Assembly (NCBI GenBank): GCA_029262475.1
Contig: JAJCZG010000058.1
Location: 1 to 42,489, forward strand
Length of the DNA stretch: 42,489 nucleotides
Origin: Deltaproteobacteria bacterium
Lineage (GTDB): Bacteria > Desulfobacterota > GWC2-55-46 > JAJCZF01
Direction: 5' to 3'
Part shown: piece after piece, positions 9,101 through 15,307 of the stretch
Numbering within the stretch: the first letter of the stretch is position 1
How the letters are laid out: every line of letters starts with the position of its first letter
Translations under genes and position numbers: made by a program
The notes under the pieces: model-generated
Told to the model about the DNA's origin: nothing
Databases searched by the model: none
Seen by the model: the letters and a program-made list of their open reading frames with translations, nothing else

Positions 9101-9419
9101 AAAACAGGACGCAGAAGGCCCGTGGTGGTTCCGCAAGGTCGAGGGGTGGGTCCCCAAAGACAGGACAAACCCCAATAGCGGCCAGCGCGAGAATGTGTTG
9201 ATAGTCTGGCGCAAGCTCACAGGCAATCTCGAAGAAGACAACCTTATGCTCGACGAGTGGTTCCAGAAGAATCGAATAAGCACTCGCGACTTCGAGTTCA
9301 ACACCATATATGTAAACGGCTCCAACAACCTGCCGAACCTTGCGCTTGAGGAAGATACATGGAAGGTCCGCCTCATCGAAGAGGAGTTCATGAAGAAGAT
9401 GTGGGAGGTGGAAGGATGA
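6117..9419 (+). CDS. type III-like beta-class DNA methyltransferase
   Basis: This 1,100-residue protein is a site-specific DNA methyltransferase, probably modifying adenine N6. The catalytic motif DPPY is at residues 518-521 and the AdoMet-binding FAGSGT at 800-805, so motif IV precedes motif I, the beta-class order of type III Mod subunits. The section between them (about 555-790) should hold target recognition. An N-terminal region of some 500 residues without familiar motifs makes the protein far longer than a typical Mod (about 600-650), and a further 290 residues follow motif I. The segment at about 7,780-8,620 is clearly AT-richer (one 60-base line is 35% GC) than the flanks (about 50%), as if the recognition region had been exchanged. 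The ATG follows CAGGAG. The RhuM gene overlaps the end by 4 bases. Confidence 0.92.
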   Translation: MPTVEQLRSRLFKKLKELFQLDQPDLDFGFYRIMHVKSEHVQDFLDKDLLNFVEDAFGQVDDTSRAELQAVYEKAVQTAREFGAANPEDTDPVRKAKAALDAVKDTASAEADIFDHLYRFFERYYDEGDFLSRRYYTRETPGKAAPYAVPYNGEEVKLHWANADQYYIKTSEYFSNFIFDLTQASEVLKMSPEERTLNQIPEEPLKVHFRIAEATEGEHGNVKASEAEKRYFIIHAEKPVEVTEDGKIVVNFEYRPDPEKGKAQERTWREKRNAEAVSSILSMLENMVEDNKSLDGYLRMLKIPAPTDKDKSRPLLAKYLNRYTARNTMDYFIHKDLGGFLRRELDFYIKNEVMRLDDIENADAPAVESYLAKIKVLRKIAGKLIDFLAQLEDFQKKLWLKKKFVVETNYCITLDRMPEELYPEIATNEAQCDEWVKLFAIDEIEGYAKPLTVDFLKSNDKLVLDTCFFDDAFKARLLASIENFDEQCDGLLIHSENFQALNLIQERYKDGIKCSHIDPPYNTATSGFLYKNTYEHSSWLSMMNDRIGLASSLLDDQGEFICHIDENEYERLNIVFDNHNLNASGTVIWDKKNPMLGRKGIATQHEYIIWRSKYDRPVVGRSESIVSMQEQVRSFIEECGGINSESRDKYRKWLSKQDELSGGEKAYKFIDDNGDIYRLVAMGAPEKRTDPKFHIPLKHPVTGKDCPVPPNGWSRTPETLAGLKSDGMITFGSDETTQPQKKVYLRDDAQKQITSVYSDGKSGKAYLDPMGLEFPYCHPVSMYEHLLSVASVNSTFIDFFAGSGTNGHAVLNLARATNARHKSILVEIGDHFDVVLKPRIAKVVYSESWKDGKPTARDTGISHCFKYLRLESYEDTLNNLRFDETPTQKAVGANASLKEDYMLRYLLDVETRGSQSLLNIDAFADPTAYTLKVKKPGSDEHTVKNVDLMETFNYLIGLRVNHIALPQSFNAAFKRNPDPELPEDQHTKLVVDGKIKQDAEGPWWFRKVEGWVPKDRTNPNSGQRENVLIVWRKLTGNLEEDNLMLDEWFQKNRISTRDFEFNTIYVNGSNNLPNLALEEDTWKVRLIEEEFMKKMWEVEG

Positions 9420-10456
9420 GCAAGGAAATTATCCCCGCAAAGACCGAGTTTCTGCTTTATCGCACCGATGACGGCAGGGTCAGGATAGAGACCCGGATGG
9501 AAGATGAGACTGTCTGGCTTACCCTCCAGCAGATGTCCGAGTTGTTCCAGGTGGACAAGTCCGGCATAAGCCGTCACCTTAAAAATATCTTTGAATCCGG
9601 CGAGTTAGCGTTGGAGGCAACTGTTGCAAAATTTGCAACAGTTCAATACGAGGGAGAACGAAGCGTTTCCCGTAACCTGGAGTATTACAACCTGGATGCC
9701 ATCATATCCGTCGGCTACAGGGTAAACAGCATTCGTGGCACTCATTTTCGCCAGTGGGCCACCGGACGTCTGCGCGAGTATATCATCAAGGGTTTTGCTA
9801 TGGATGATGAGCGCCTTAAGCAGGCTGCTGGGGGCGACTACTTTGATGAGCTGCTTGCCCGTATCCGTGACATTAGGTCTTCGGAGAAGCTCTTCTGGAG
9901 CAAGGTGCTGGAAATATACTCCACAAGTATCGATTACGACCAGAATGCCGATATTACACAGAATTTTTTCAAGATCATCCAGAACAAAATGCACTGGGCG
10001 GCGCACGGCCAGACAGCGGCGGAATTGATTCATGACCGGGCAGATGCTTCAAAACCCAATATGGGGTTGACCAGTTGGTCCGGCAAGTCAATACGCAAAA
10101 ATGAGGTCTCCATAGCAAAGAACTACCTGAACGAAGAAGAGCTGGATGTCCTCAACCGTATTGTAACTATGTATCTAGACTTCGCGGAATTCCAGGCCAA
10201 GCAACGTAAGCCCATGAAAATGCGGGATTGGATCTCCAAGTTGGATGACTTCCTGAAACTATCCGAGCGGGATATCCTGACCCATGCAGGCAAGATCAGC
10301 CACAACACGATGTTAGAAAAAGCGCACAAGGAATACGGAAAATACAAGAAAAAGATGCTCTCCGCACCGTCTGAGGTGGAAAAACACTTCATTGAGGCGG
10401 AAAAAGAGATCAAACAGATAGAATCCAAGAGAAAACGAGGGCCGAAGAATGGCTAG
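9416..10456 (+). CDS. RhuM-family protein in the defence cassette
   Basis: This 346-residue protein belongs to the RhuM family, named after a Salmonella virulence-associated gene; its biochemical function is not established. An N-terminal region with a winged-helix-like look (VWLTLQQMSELFQVDKSGIS, about 32-51) suggests DNA binding, followed by the family core NLEYYNLDAIISVGYRVNS and FRQWATGRLREYIIKGF, and a basic C-terminus (KRKRGPKNG). Members often sit inside restriction-modification loci. The start is the ATG at 9416, overlapping the methyltransferase stop (ATGA) with a GGAGG-type site upstream; an earlier in-frame start at 9359 lacks one. Its last 8 bases overlap the next gene, so the cassette is translationally coupled. 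A regulatory or DNA-binding accessory role is inference. Confidence 0.88.
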   Translation: MSKEIIPAKTEFLLYRTDDGRVRIETRMEDETVWLTLQQMSELFQVDKSGISRHLKNIFESGELALEATVAKFATVQYEGERSVSRNLEYYNLDAIISVGYRVNSIRGTHFRQWATGRLREYIIKGFAMDDERLKQAAGGDYFDELLARIRDIRSSEKLFWSKVLEIYSTSIDYDQNADITQNFFKIIQNKMHWAAHGQTAAELIHDRADASKPNMGLTSWSGKSIRKNEVSIAKNYLNEEELDVLNRIVTMYLDFAEFQAKQRKPMKMRDWISKLDDFLKLSERDILTHAGKISHNTMLEKAHKEYGKYKKKMLSAPSEVEKHFIEAEKEIKQIESKRKRGPKNG

Positions 10457-13400
10457 AAAGTCCCGAGGTCCCAAAGAACATGCCTTCCGCAACAAACTGC
10501 TTTTAACCCAGTGGCTTATAAGCCTGCTCGGCATTGATCCGCTTGCCGATAACAGGCTGCGCGGGGAGAAGGTACGCCCCTTTCACCTATTGGCTGATCC
10601 GATCAAGAGTCTTCGCGAGGATGGGCTGGATGATGACAACCTGCATCATTTCTACCATGCTCTGGTTAACAGTAACCTCTTCTGGAATGATTTTGCCGCA
10701 CTCGGCAAGGAGCAGATTCTACTATATGAGGAGAATATCGTCAGGCATACCCAGGTGATCAACGGGAAGCGTCATCGTCCTGTGGAATGGAAGTATTACC
10801 AGTGGCTGACACTTCTCTTCGTGGAGGTCTACCTGGACCGTTACTTTGGAAACAGGGAAGGCCTGTTGCGAGACCTTAACGCCTTTGTAAAACGCTTCAA
10901 CCGGCACTGTGTGGATTATGCAGATGTGACCCAATATACCGAAGACGACCTGAATAAGCTCTGTCTGCAGAACGCCACAGGCAGCGGTAAGACTCTGCTT
11001 ATGCATGTCAACCTGCTGCAATACCGTCATTATGCCGTGAGACACGGAAAGGATAAGGACCTGTCCCGTATTATTCTGCTTACGCCCAATGAGCGTTTGA
11101 GCGAGCAGCACATCGCGGAGTTCAGGGAAAGCAATATAACGGCAGAATCCTACCTTCAGACACGAAGCGGCCTTTTCGGTGCGGCCAGGGGGCTTGACCG
11201 GGTAGATGTGCTGGAAATCACCAAGCTGGCCGATCAGGAGGGCCCTAATACCATCGCAACCCGCAGCTTTGGGGACCAGAACCTGCTATTGGTGGATGAA
11301 GGTCACCGGGGCATGAGTGGCAAGGAGGAAGGTGCCTGGTTTAAGCGGCGGAGCGACCTTTGCGCCAAGGGCTTTACTTTTGAATACTCGGCCACTTTTG
11401 AGCAGGCGGTCCAGGCATCAGGCAAGGCCGACTTCGCTAACAGCTATGCCAAGGCGATCGTTTTCGACTACTCCTACCGCTGGTTTTATGAAGATGGGTT
11501 CGGCAAGGACTACCAGATACTAAACTTGCCAAAGACCTACGATACGGTTCAGGCTACATACCTGACCGCGTGCTTGCTCAAGTTCTACCAACAGCTTCGT
11601 ATCTACGAGGAGAAGGCTCGGGAGTTCGAAACGTTCAATATGGAAAAACCCCTCTGGGTATTTGTGGGAAGCACCGTGTCTTCGGGTAGGATGGGCCAGG
11701 ATGAGCAGATAGTTGCCACTGATGTGGCTCAGATCATTCATTTCATTGCCGATTTCCTTGACGACCGGGATGCGGCCAAAAGGCGAATGCAAGAGATACT
11801 AACCGGTAAAGGCCAGGATACCGGGCTTTTGGACAAAGACGGCAATGACATCTTTGCAGGTTCCTTCACTTATCTGGGTAAAGCAATGAATATCGGGGAA
11901 ACAGTGGACGACCTATACCAGAATATCCTCGGGCGGCTTTTCAATAATCCAGCGGGTGGAAGTCTTATTTTAGACCGCGTCAAGGGAGAATCCGGCGAAG
12001 TGGCGCTTAGGGTTGGCACATCCGAAACACCCTTTGGACTTATTAATGTTGGCGATGCCAAAGGGCTCTGCGATCACGTGGCCGAATTCGCTTCACAAAA
12101 TGGCACCCGGCTGACGGTCGAGGATAGCGACTTTACCGAGGCCATGTTTGCTTCGGTAAAAGACTCAGCTTCGCCGGTCAATCTGCTCATCGGCTCCAAA
12201 AAGTTCGTTGAAGGTTGGGACTGCTGGCGCGTAAGCACCATGGGCTTGATGCATGTTGGCCGCAGCGAGGGCACCCAGATAATCCAGCTTTTTGGCCGTG
12301 GCGTGCGCCTGAAGGGTTTTGATTGGAGCCTCAAGCGCAGTGGGCACTCTAATGCACAGCACCGTCCTAACTTCATAGAGGAGCTTGAGACGCTAAACGT
12401 CTTTGGTATCGAGGCAGACTTCATGGAGAAGTTCCGTGAGTTCCTGAAGGATGAAGGGCTGCCGGGCAATGAGCGCCGGAAGATTATCACCATTCCTCTG
12501 AATGTGACCTACGACTTCGGCAAGAAGTTGAAAATTCTGCGACCAAAGCGAAAAGCCTCGGATGGCAAGGAATACGACTTCAAGAAGGACGCCCCTGTCC
12601 CGATTGTTGGAGATATACCCGGTTATTTGACGGACAATACCGTTGTGGCGGACTGGTATCCGCGCATACAGGCCATGCAGTCCCGAGGGGCTGGCCTGGC
12701 CACTCAGAAAGATAAGGTCCTGCTCCGTGAAGACCAACTGGCTCTGTTAGATTACGACGCGCTGTTCTTTGAGCTGGAACAGTTCAAGCGTGAACGGAGC
12801 TGGTATAACTTGAATATCTCCAAGGCGGGCATTCAAAGACTGCTTCTAGATTCGACATGGTACACACTCAACCTGCCTGCGGCCAGAATGAACCCATCTG
12901 GTTACGATGGTGTGATGCTCCTTCAACAGGTAGCGGCTGAGTTGCTGAAGCGTTACTGCGACCACTACTATAACTACCGCAAGCGTGAATACATCGAACC
13001 ACGGCTGGAGCTGCGCGAGCTGACGCCAGATGACGACAACCTGCCCAGGGAGGAATTCTACCAGCTCATCGTCGATGGAGATGAAGAGCAGATCATTCAA
13101 GGTATCCAGCAGGTCAAAAAGGATCTTGAGGACAATAAGGACGATCTTTTGAAAGTCAGCGACCTAAATGCCTGCAACTTCGGGAAACATTTATTCCAGC
13201 CGCTTTTCCATGTCCGGCGCGGCGGCAAGATTACCATCCTACCGGTGGTTCTCAACGAGAGCGAATACCAGTTCGTTACCGACCTAAAGGTATGGTGCGA
13301 CGCGCACAAGGCCGCTTTGGAGAAGGACGGCATGGAGTTGTTCCTACTCAGAAATTTAAGCCGAGGCAAGGGCGTAGGCTTCTTCGAGGCGGGGAACTTT

Positions 13401-13703
13401 CACCCTGACTTCATTCTATGGATACTCGTTGGCGACAAACAGTACGTCACCTTTATTGAGCCGCACGGACTTCTACATGAAGGCCCATCAAGCGAAAAGG
13501 TGCTACTACACAAACGCATTAAGGATGTCGAGCAGCGACTGAACGATCCAGAAGTGATACTAAACAGCTTCATTCTCTCTTGGACCAGGTATCCCCAGTT
13601 GAAGTGGGACAAAACCCAGCTGGAGCTTGAAGATAAACATGTGCTCTTCATGACGGACGATCGTGACCACTATATCGACAAGCTCTTCTCCAAACTCAGG
13701 TAA
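10449..13703 (+). CDS. type III restriction enzyme Res-like helicase-nuclease
   Basis: This 1,084-residue protein resembles the restriction subunit of type III systems: a superfamily 2 translocase with a C-terminal nuclease. Motifs: NATGSGKT (Walker A, 175-182), DEGH (283-286, a variant DExH box), EYSATF (III), FVEGWDCWRV (V) and QLFGRGVRL (VI, 613-621). Near the C-terminus HPDFILWIL followed by FIEPHGL (D987, E1004, H1006) matches the position of the PD-(D/E)XK nuclease of Res proteins, but the usual Lys is replaced by His, so activity or metal use may differ. The ATG at 10449 lies within the end of the RhuM gene. With the upstream methyltransferase it should form the modification-restriction core. 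It is the last gene of the cassette. Confidence 0.9.
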   Translation: MARKSRGPKEHAFRNKLLLTQWLISLLGIDPLADNRLRGEKVRPFHLLADPIKSLREDGLDDDNLHHFYHALVNSNLFWNDFAALGKEQILLYEENIVRHTQVINGKRHRPVEWKYYQWLTLLFVEVYLDRYFGNREGLLRDLNAFVKRFNRHCVDYADVTQYTEDDLNKLCLQNATGSGKTLLMHVNLLQYRHYAVRHGKDKDLSRIILLTPNERLSEQHIAEFRESNITAESYLQTRSGLFGAARGLDRVDVLEITKLADQEGPNTIATRSFGDQNLLLVDEGHRGMSGKEEGAWFKRRSDLCAKGFTFEYSATFEQAVQASGKADFANSYAKAIVFDYSYRWFYEDGFGKDYQILNLPKTYDTVQATYLTACLLKFYQQLRIYEEKAREFETFNMEKPLWVFVGSTVSSGRMGQDEQIVATDVAQIIHFIADFLDDRDAAKRRMQEILTGKGQDTGLLDKDGNDIFAGSFTYLGKAMNIGETVDDLYQNILGRLFNNPAGGSLILDRVKGESGEVALRVGTSETPFGLINVGDAKGLCDHVAEFASQNGTRLTVEDSDFTEAMFASVKDSASPVNLLIGSKKFVEGWDCWRVSTMGLMHVGRSEGTQIIQLFGRGVRLKGFDWSLKRSGHSNAQHRPNFIEELETLNVFGIEADFMEKFREFLKDEGLPGNERRKIITIPLNVTYDFGKKLKILRPKRKASDGKEYDFKKDAPVPIVGDIPGYLTDNTVVADWYPRIQAMQSRGAGLATQKDKVLLREDQLALLDYDALFFELEQFKRERSWYNLNISKAGIQRLLLDSTWYTLNLPAARMNPSGYDGVMLLQQVAAELLKRYCDHYYNYRKREYIEPRLELRELTPDDDNLPREEFYQLIVDGDEEQIIQGIQQVKKDLEDNKDDLLKVSDLNACNFGKHLFQPLFHVRRGGKITILPVVLNESEYQFVTDLKVWCDAHKAALEKDGMELFLLRNLSRGKGVGFFEAGNFHPDFILWILVGDKQYVTFIEPHGLLHEGPSSEKVLLHKRIKDVEQRLNDPEVILNSFILSWTRYPQLKWDKTQLELEDKHVLFMTDDRDHYIDKLFSKLR

Positions 13704-14104
13704 TAGGGTTTTTTCAGATACTAGATGAGCTGAAAGTTGACTTTGATGTAGTAGTAATGATAGATTGCGTTTAATGCATTTAGTGCAAATAAGATGCGTT
13801 TTTTGTATAGTGCGTGAATTTGCTGCCACAATATACCTTCCTCCAAGTAATAAAAACCACAAGATATAGATATGCTCATTGTCTGGCCCGTCGTTATTTA
13901 GCAGTCATCGCATTACATTTAACCTCTCTAATTCGATCATTTCATTGAAAAAATAAGATTCTCCCTAAATCTACCCTCCTTGAAACAAGAAATGCTGGGC
14001 AATACATATGTAGTGCAGGTGTTATTGCTTGTATTTCATTTTTCCTTGTGGTATAGAGTCTATTATAGAAATTAATTTAAGTATAATAATTCCATAGACT
14101 ATGC
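13704..14104. other. AT-rich intergenic region
   Basis: About 400 bases between the cassette end and the early promoter hold no supported gene. T-runs occur after the Res stop (TTTTTT at 13710) and near 13798, but I could not pair a convincing terminator stem with either. The composition is lower in GC than both flanks, as is common at an insertion junction. Confidence 0.5.
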
Positions 14105-14133
14105 TTGACAACACTGTTTAGGTGTCTTATATT
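14105..14133 (+). promoter_or_regulatory. early (replication module) promoter
   Basis: A perfect TTGACA (-35, 14105-14110), a 17-base spacer and TATATT (-10, 14128-14133) form a near-consensus sigma-70 promoter. The spacer holds a small inverted repeat (ACAC...GTGT) that could be a repressor contact. It should drive the small genes from 14177 and the structured RNA up to the terminator at 14923. Confidence 0.8.
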
Positions 14134-14176
14134 GTCTGGAAGGTGTTTGGTGTTTAGAGTGCAGGAGGTGACGCAG

Positions 14177-14599
14177 GTGGGGTTTACAAAATTTAGAGGA
14201 CGAACTAGAGCGGCTGAAGGCGTGCCAATGATAAGCGTCCTGAAGGGCGGTCAGCTTGGCATCAATAATGCCAGCCTGAAAAAATATTTTACTGACTATA
14301 AATATGCCGAATTGTATTATGACAAAAAACGTAAAATAATCGGCATTCAACCTATAAATGAGGCTACCGGCGACTCATATAGCATCCGCTTGAGTAAGGA
14401 TGGTAAGACGGCCAATATCAGCGCACGTGCTTTTCTGAAGAATTTTAGGTTGACTCATACAACTACAAAGGCTTTTCCTACGGCATGGAATGATGAGCTG
14501 AAGCTCGTAGAAGTATACCTTAAGCAGATTGACAATGATGTAAATAACGACGACAACAATACTGAAGAGCAGGAGGGTACAAAGCTTGATGAAGAATAA
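14177..14599 (+). CDS. conserved phage-type hypothetical protein
   Basis: This 140-residue protein is the first gene after the early promoter. It is rich in beta-strand patterns (SVLKGGQLGINNASLKKYF, AELYYDKKRKIIGIQPINE) followed by a short basic region and an acidic, Asn/Asp-rich tail (about 117-140). Similar short proteins with an 'LYYD..~~IIGIkP' core recur in phages and mobile elements, by recollection, without a known function. The GTG start at 14177 is chosen for the AGGAGGTG site just upstream; the open frame extends 24 codons further upstream, but that would start before the promoter -10. Its 3' end overlaps the next gene by 11 bases. Confidence 0.75.
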   Translation: MGFTKFRGRTRAAEGVPMISVLKGGQLGINNASLKKYFTDYKYAELYYDKKRKIIGIQPINEATGDSYSIRLSKDGKTANISARAFLKNFRLTHTTTKAFPTAWNDELKLVEVYLKQIDNDVNNDDNNTEEQEGTKLDEE

Positions 14600-14777
14600 T
14601 ATCGAGGAAGCGTTTCAGAAGGTTGAGGCCGAGGTGCTTGAGGGGCTCAAGCATGGTCATTATAAATGTACTATTACCTGCGAAACGATAAAAGGTAATA
14701 AGAGACAGCTTCTTATCCAATCAGGGAAGAGCTATTCTTTTATACTTAAAGAAGAAGATATTAATCGGTATAACTAG
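14589..14777 (+). CDS. small hypothetical protein
   Basis: This 62-residue protein begins MKNNIEEAFQKVEAEVLEGL, an amphipathic helix, followed by a small beta-sheet-like segment (HYKCTITCETIKGNKRQLLI). The start could be the ATG at 14589 or the adjacent TTG at 14586; an AGGAGGG site lies 8-11 bases upstream, so the TTG has the better spacing. It overlaps the preceding gene and is coexpressed from the early promoter. A strong terminator follows about 110 bases later. Function unknown. Confidence 0.65.
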   Translation: MKNNIEEAFQKVEAEVLEGLKHGHYKCTITCETIKGNKRQLLIQSGKSYSFILKEEDINRYN

Positions 14778-14792
14778 CCGGTATCTCAAGCT

Positions 14793-14854
14793 GGTTTAAC
14801 GGCTAAACAGCGATCTATGTGATTTAGACGCTTGCCGTTAGACCGAGACATAGG
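14793..14854 (+). ncRNA. candidate pseudoknotted structured RNA
   Basis: An 11-bp stem, GGTTTAACGGC (14793-14803) with GCCGTTAGACC (14834-14844), one G-U pair, encloses an inner AGCG/CGCT helix (14809-14812 with 14829-14832). The loop sequence TCTATGT (14814-14820) can pair with ACATAGG (14848-14854) just 3 bases beyond the stem, which would form an H-type pseudoknot. The element ends about 30 bases before a strong intrinsic terminator, so a discrete short RNA or a regulated leader for the excisionase-like gene is plausible. The beginning faintly resembles a tRNA D arm, but no tRNA fold fits. Confidence 0.45.
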
Positions 14855-14883
14855 TTAACTGACTTATCAGTGTGATTCTGAGG

Positions 14884-14923
14884 GCCAGTATTAGGGGACA
14901 TTTCCCCTGGTACTGGCTTTTTT
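14884..14923 (+). terminator. strong Rho-independent terminator
   Basis: A 15-bp stem (14884-14898 with 14903-14917, two G-U pairs) has a 4-base loop and ends in six T residues (14918-14923). It separates the first early genes and the structured RNA from the excisionase-like gene. Antitermination or an unseen promoter would be needed for expression further on. Confidence 0.85.
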
Positions 14924-14958
14924 GGTTTATAGGCTTTGAAACCATGGAGGTTTAGGCG

Positions 14959-15147
14959 ATGGAAAAGAGATACTTGCGGATAGAAACCGCAGCCAAGGCT
15001 TACGACATGAACATTCGAACATTACGACAAATGTGTCTCGCCGGAGAACTCAAGGGTAAGGCCAAGAAGGTTGGCAGACTCTGGTTCATCCCCAGTATGG
15101 AGATGAAGAAGCTTTTTGAGGAGGATAGTCATGCAACAGAAAACTGA
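14959..15147 (+). CDS. excisionase-like HTH DNA-binding protein
   Basis: This 62-residue protein has the fold pattern of MerR/excisionase (AlpA-like) DNA-binding proteins: RIETAAKAYDMNIRTLRQMC is the helix-turn-helix, followed by the wing KKVGRLWFIP typical of the family. It may help excise the prophage with the integrase, or regulate the following replication genes; the location at the head of the replication operon fits either. A GGAGG site lies 9 bases before the ATG. The next gene starts inside its 3' end (17-bp overlap). Confidence 0.8.
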   Translation: MEKRYLRIETAAKAYDMNIRTLRQMCLAGELKGKAKKVGRLWFIPSMEMKKLFEEDSHATEN

Positions 15148-15307
15148 GACCGTAGGCTTCGAGGTGGTCTGTAATGCCTTAGACTGCCTTAACAACGACC
15201 TCCCGGCCTGCAAGGAGCATACGGAGAGAAGCCCTATAGTAATAGGCTCAGCAGGCCAGTGTATGCGCTACAAGAAAAAGGATGAGGCTGGTGTAAGTGA
15301 AGACTGA
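15131..15307 (+). CDS. small hypothetical protein
   Basis: This 58-residue protein has no recognised domain. It contains four Cys residues (VVCNALDCLNNDLPACKEH and GQCMRY), which might bind a metal, and a basic-acidic C-terminus. The ATG at 15131 has a GAGGAGG site 6-8 bases upstream, inside the excisionase-like gene. The frame overlaps the primase start by 11 bases, so the three genes are translationally coupled. Confidence 0.6.
   Translation: MQQKTETVGFEVVCNALDCLNNDLPACKEHTERSPIVIGSAGQCMRYKKKDEAGVSED

Noticed and set aside
13560-13862. 100-codon minus-strand frame at the Res gene end
   Set aside because: Two thirds lies antisense to the Res C-terminus, and the rest is AT-rich with no ribosome binding site support.
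14781-14855. tRNA gene
   Set aside because: The start resembles a D arm, but no acceptor stem, anticodon arm or T arm can be formed; the pseudoknot explains the pairing better.
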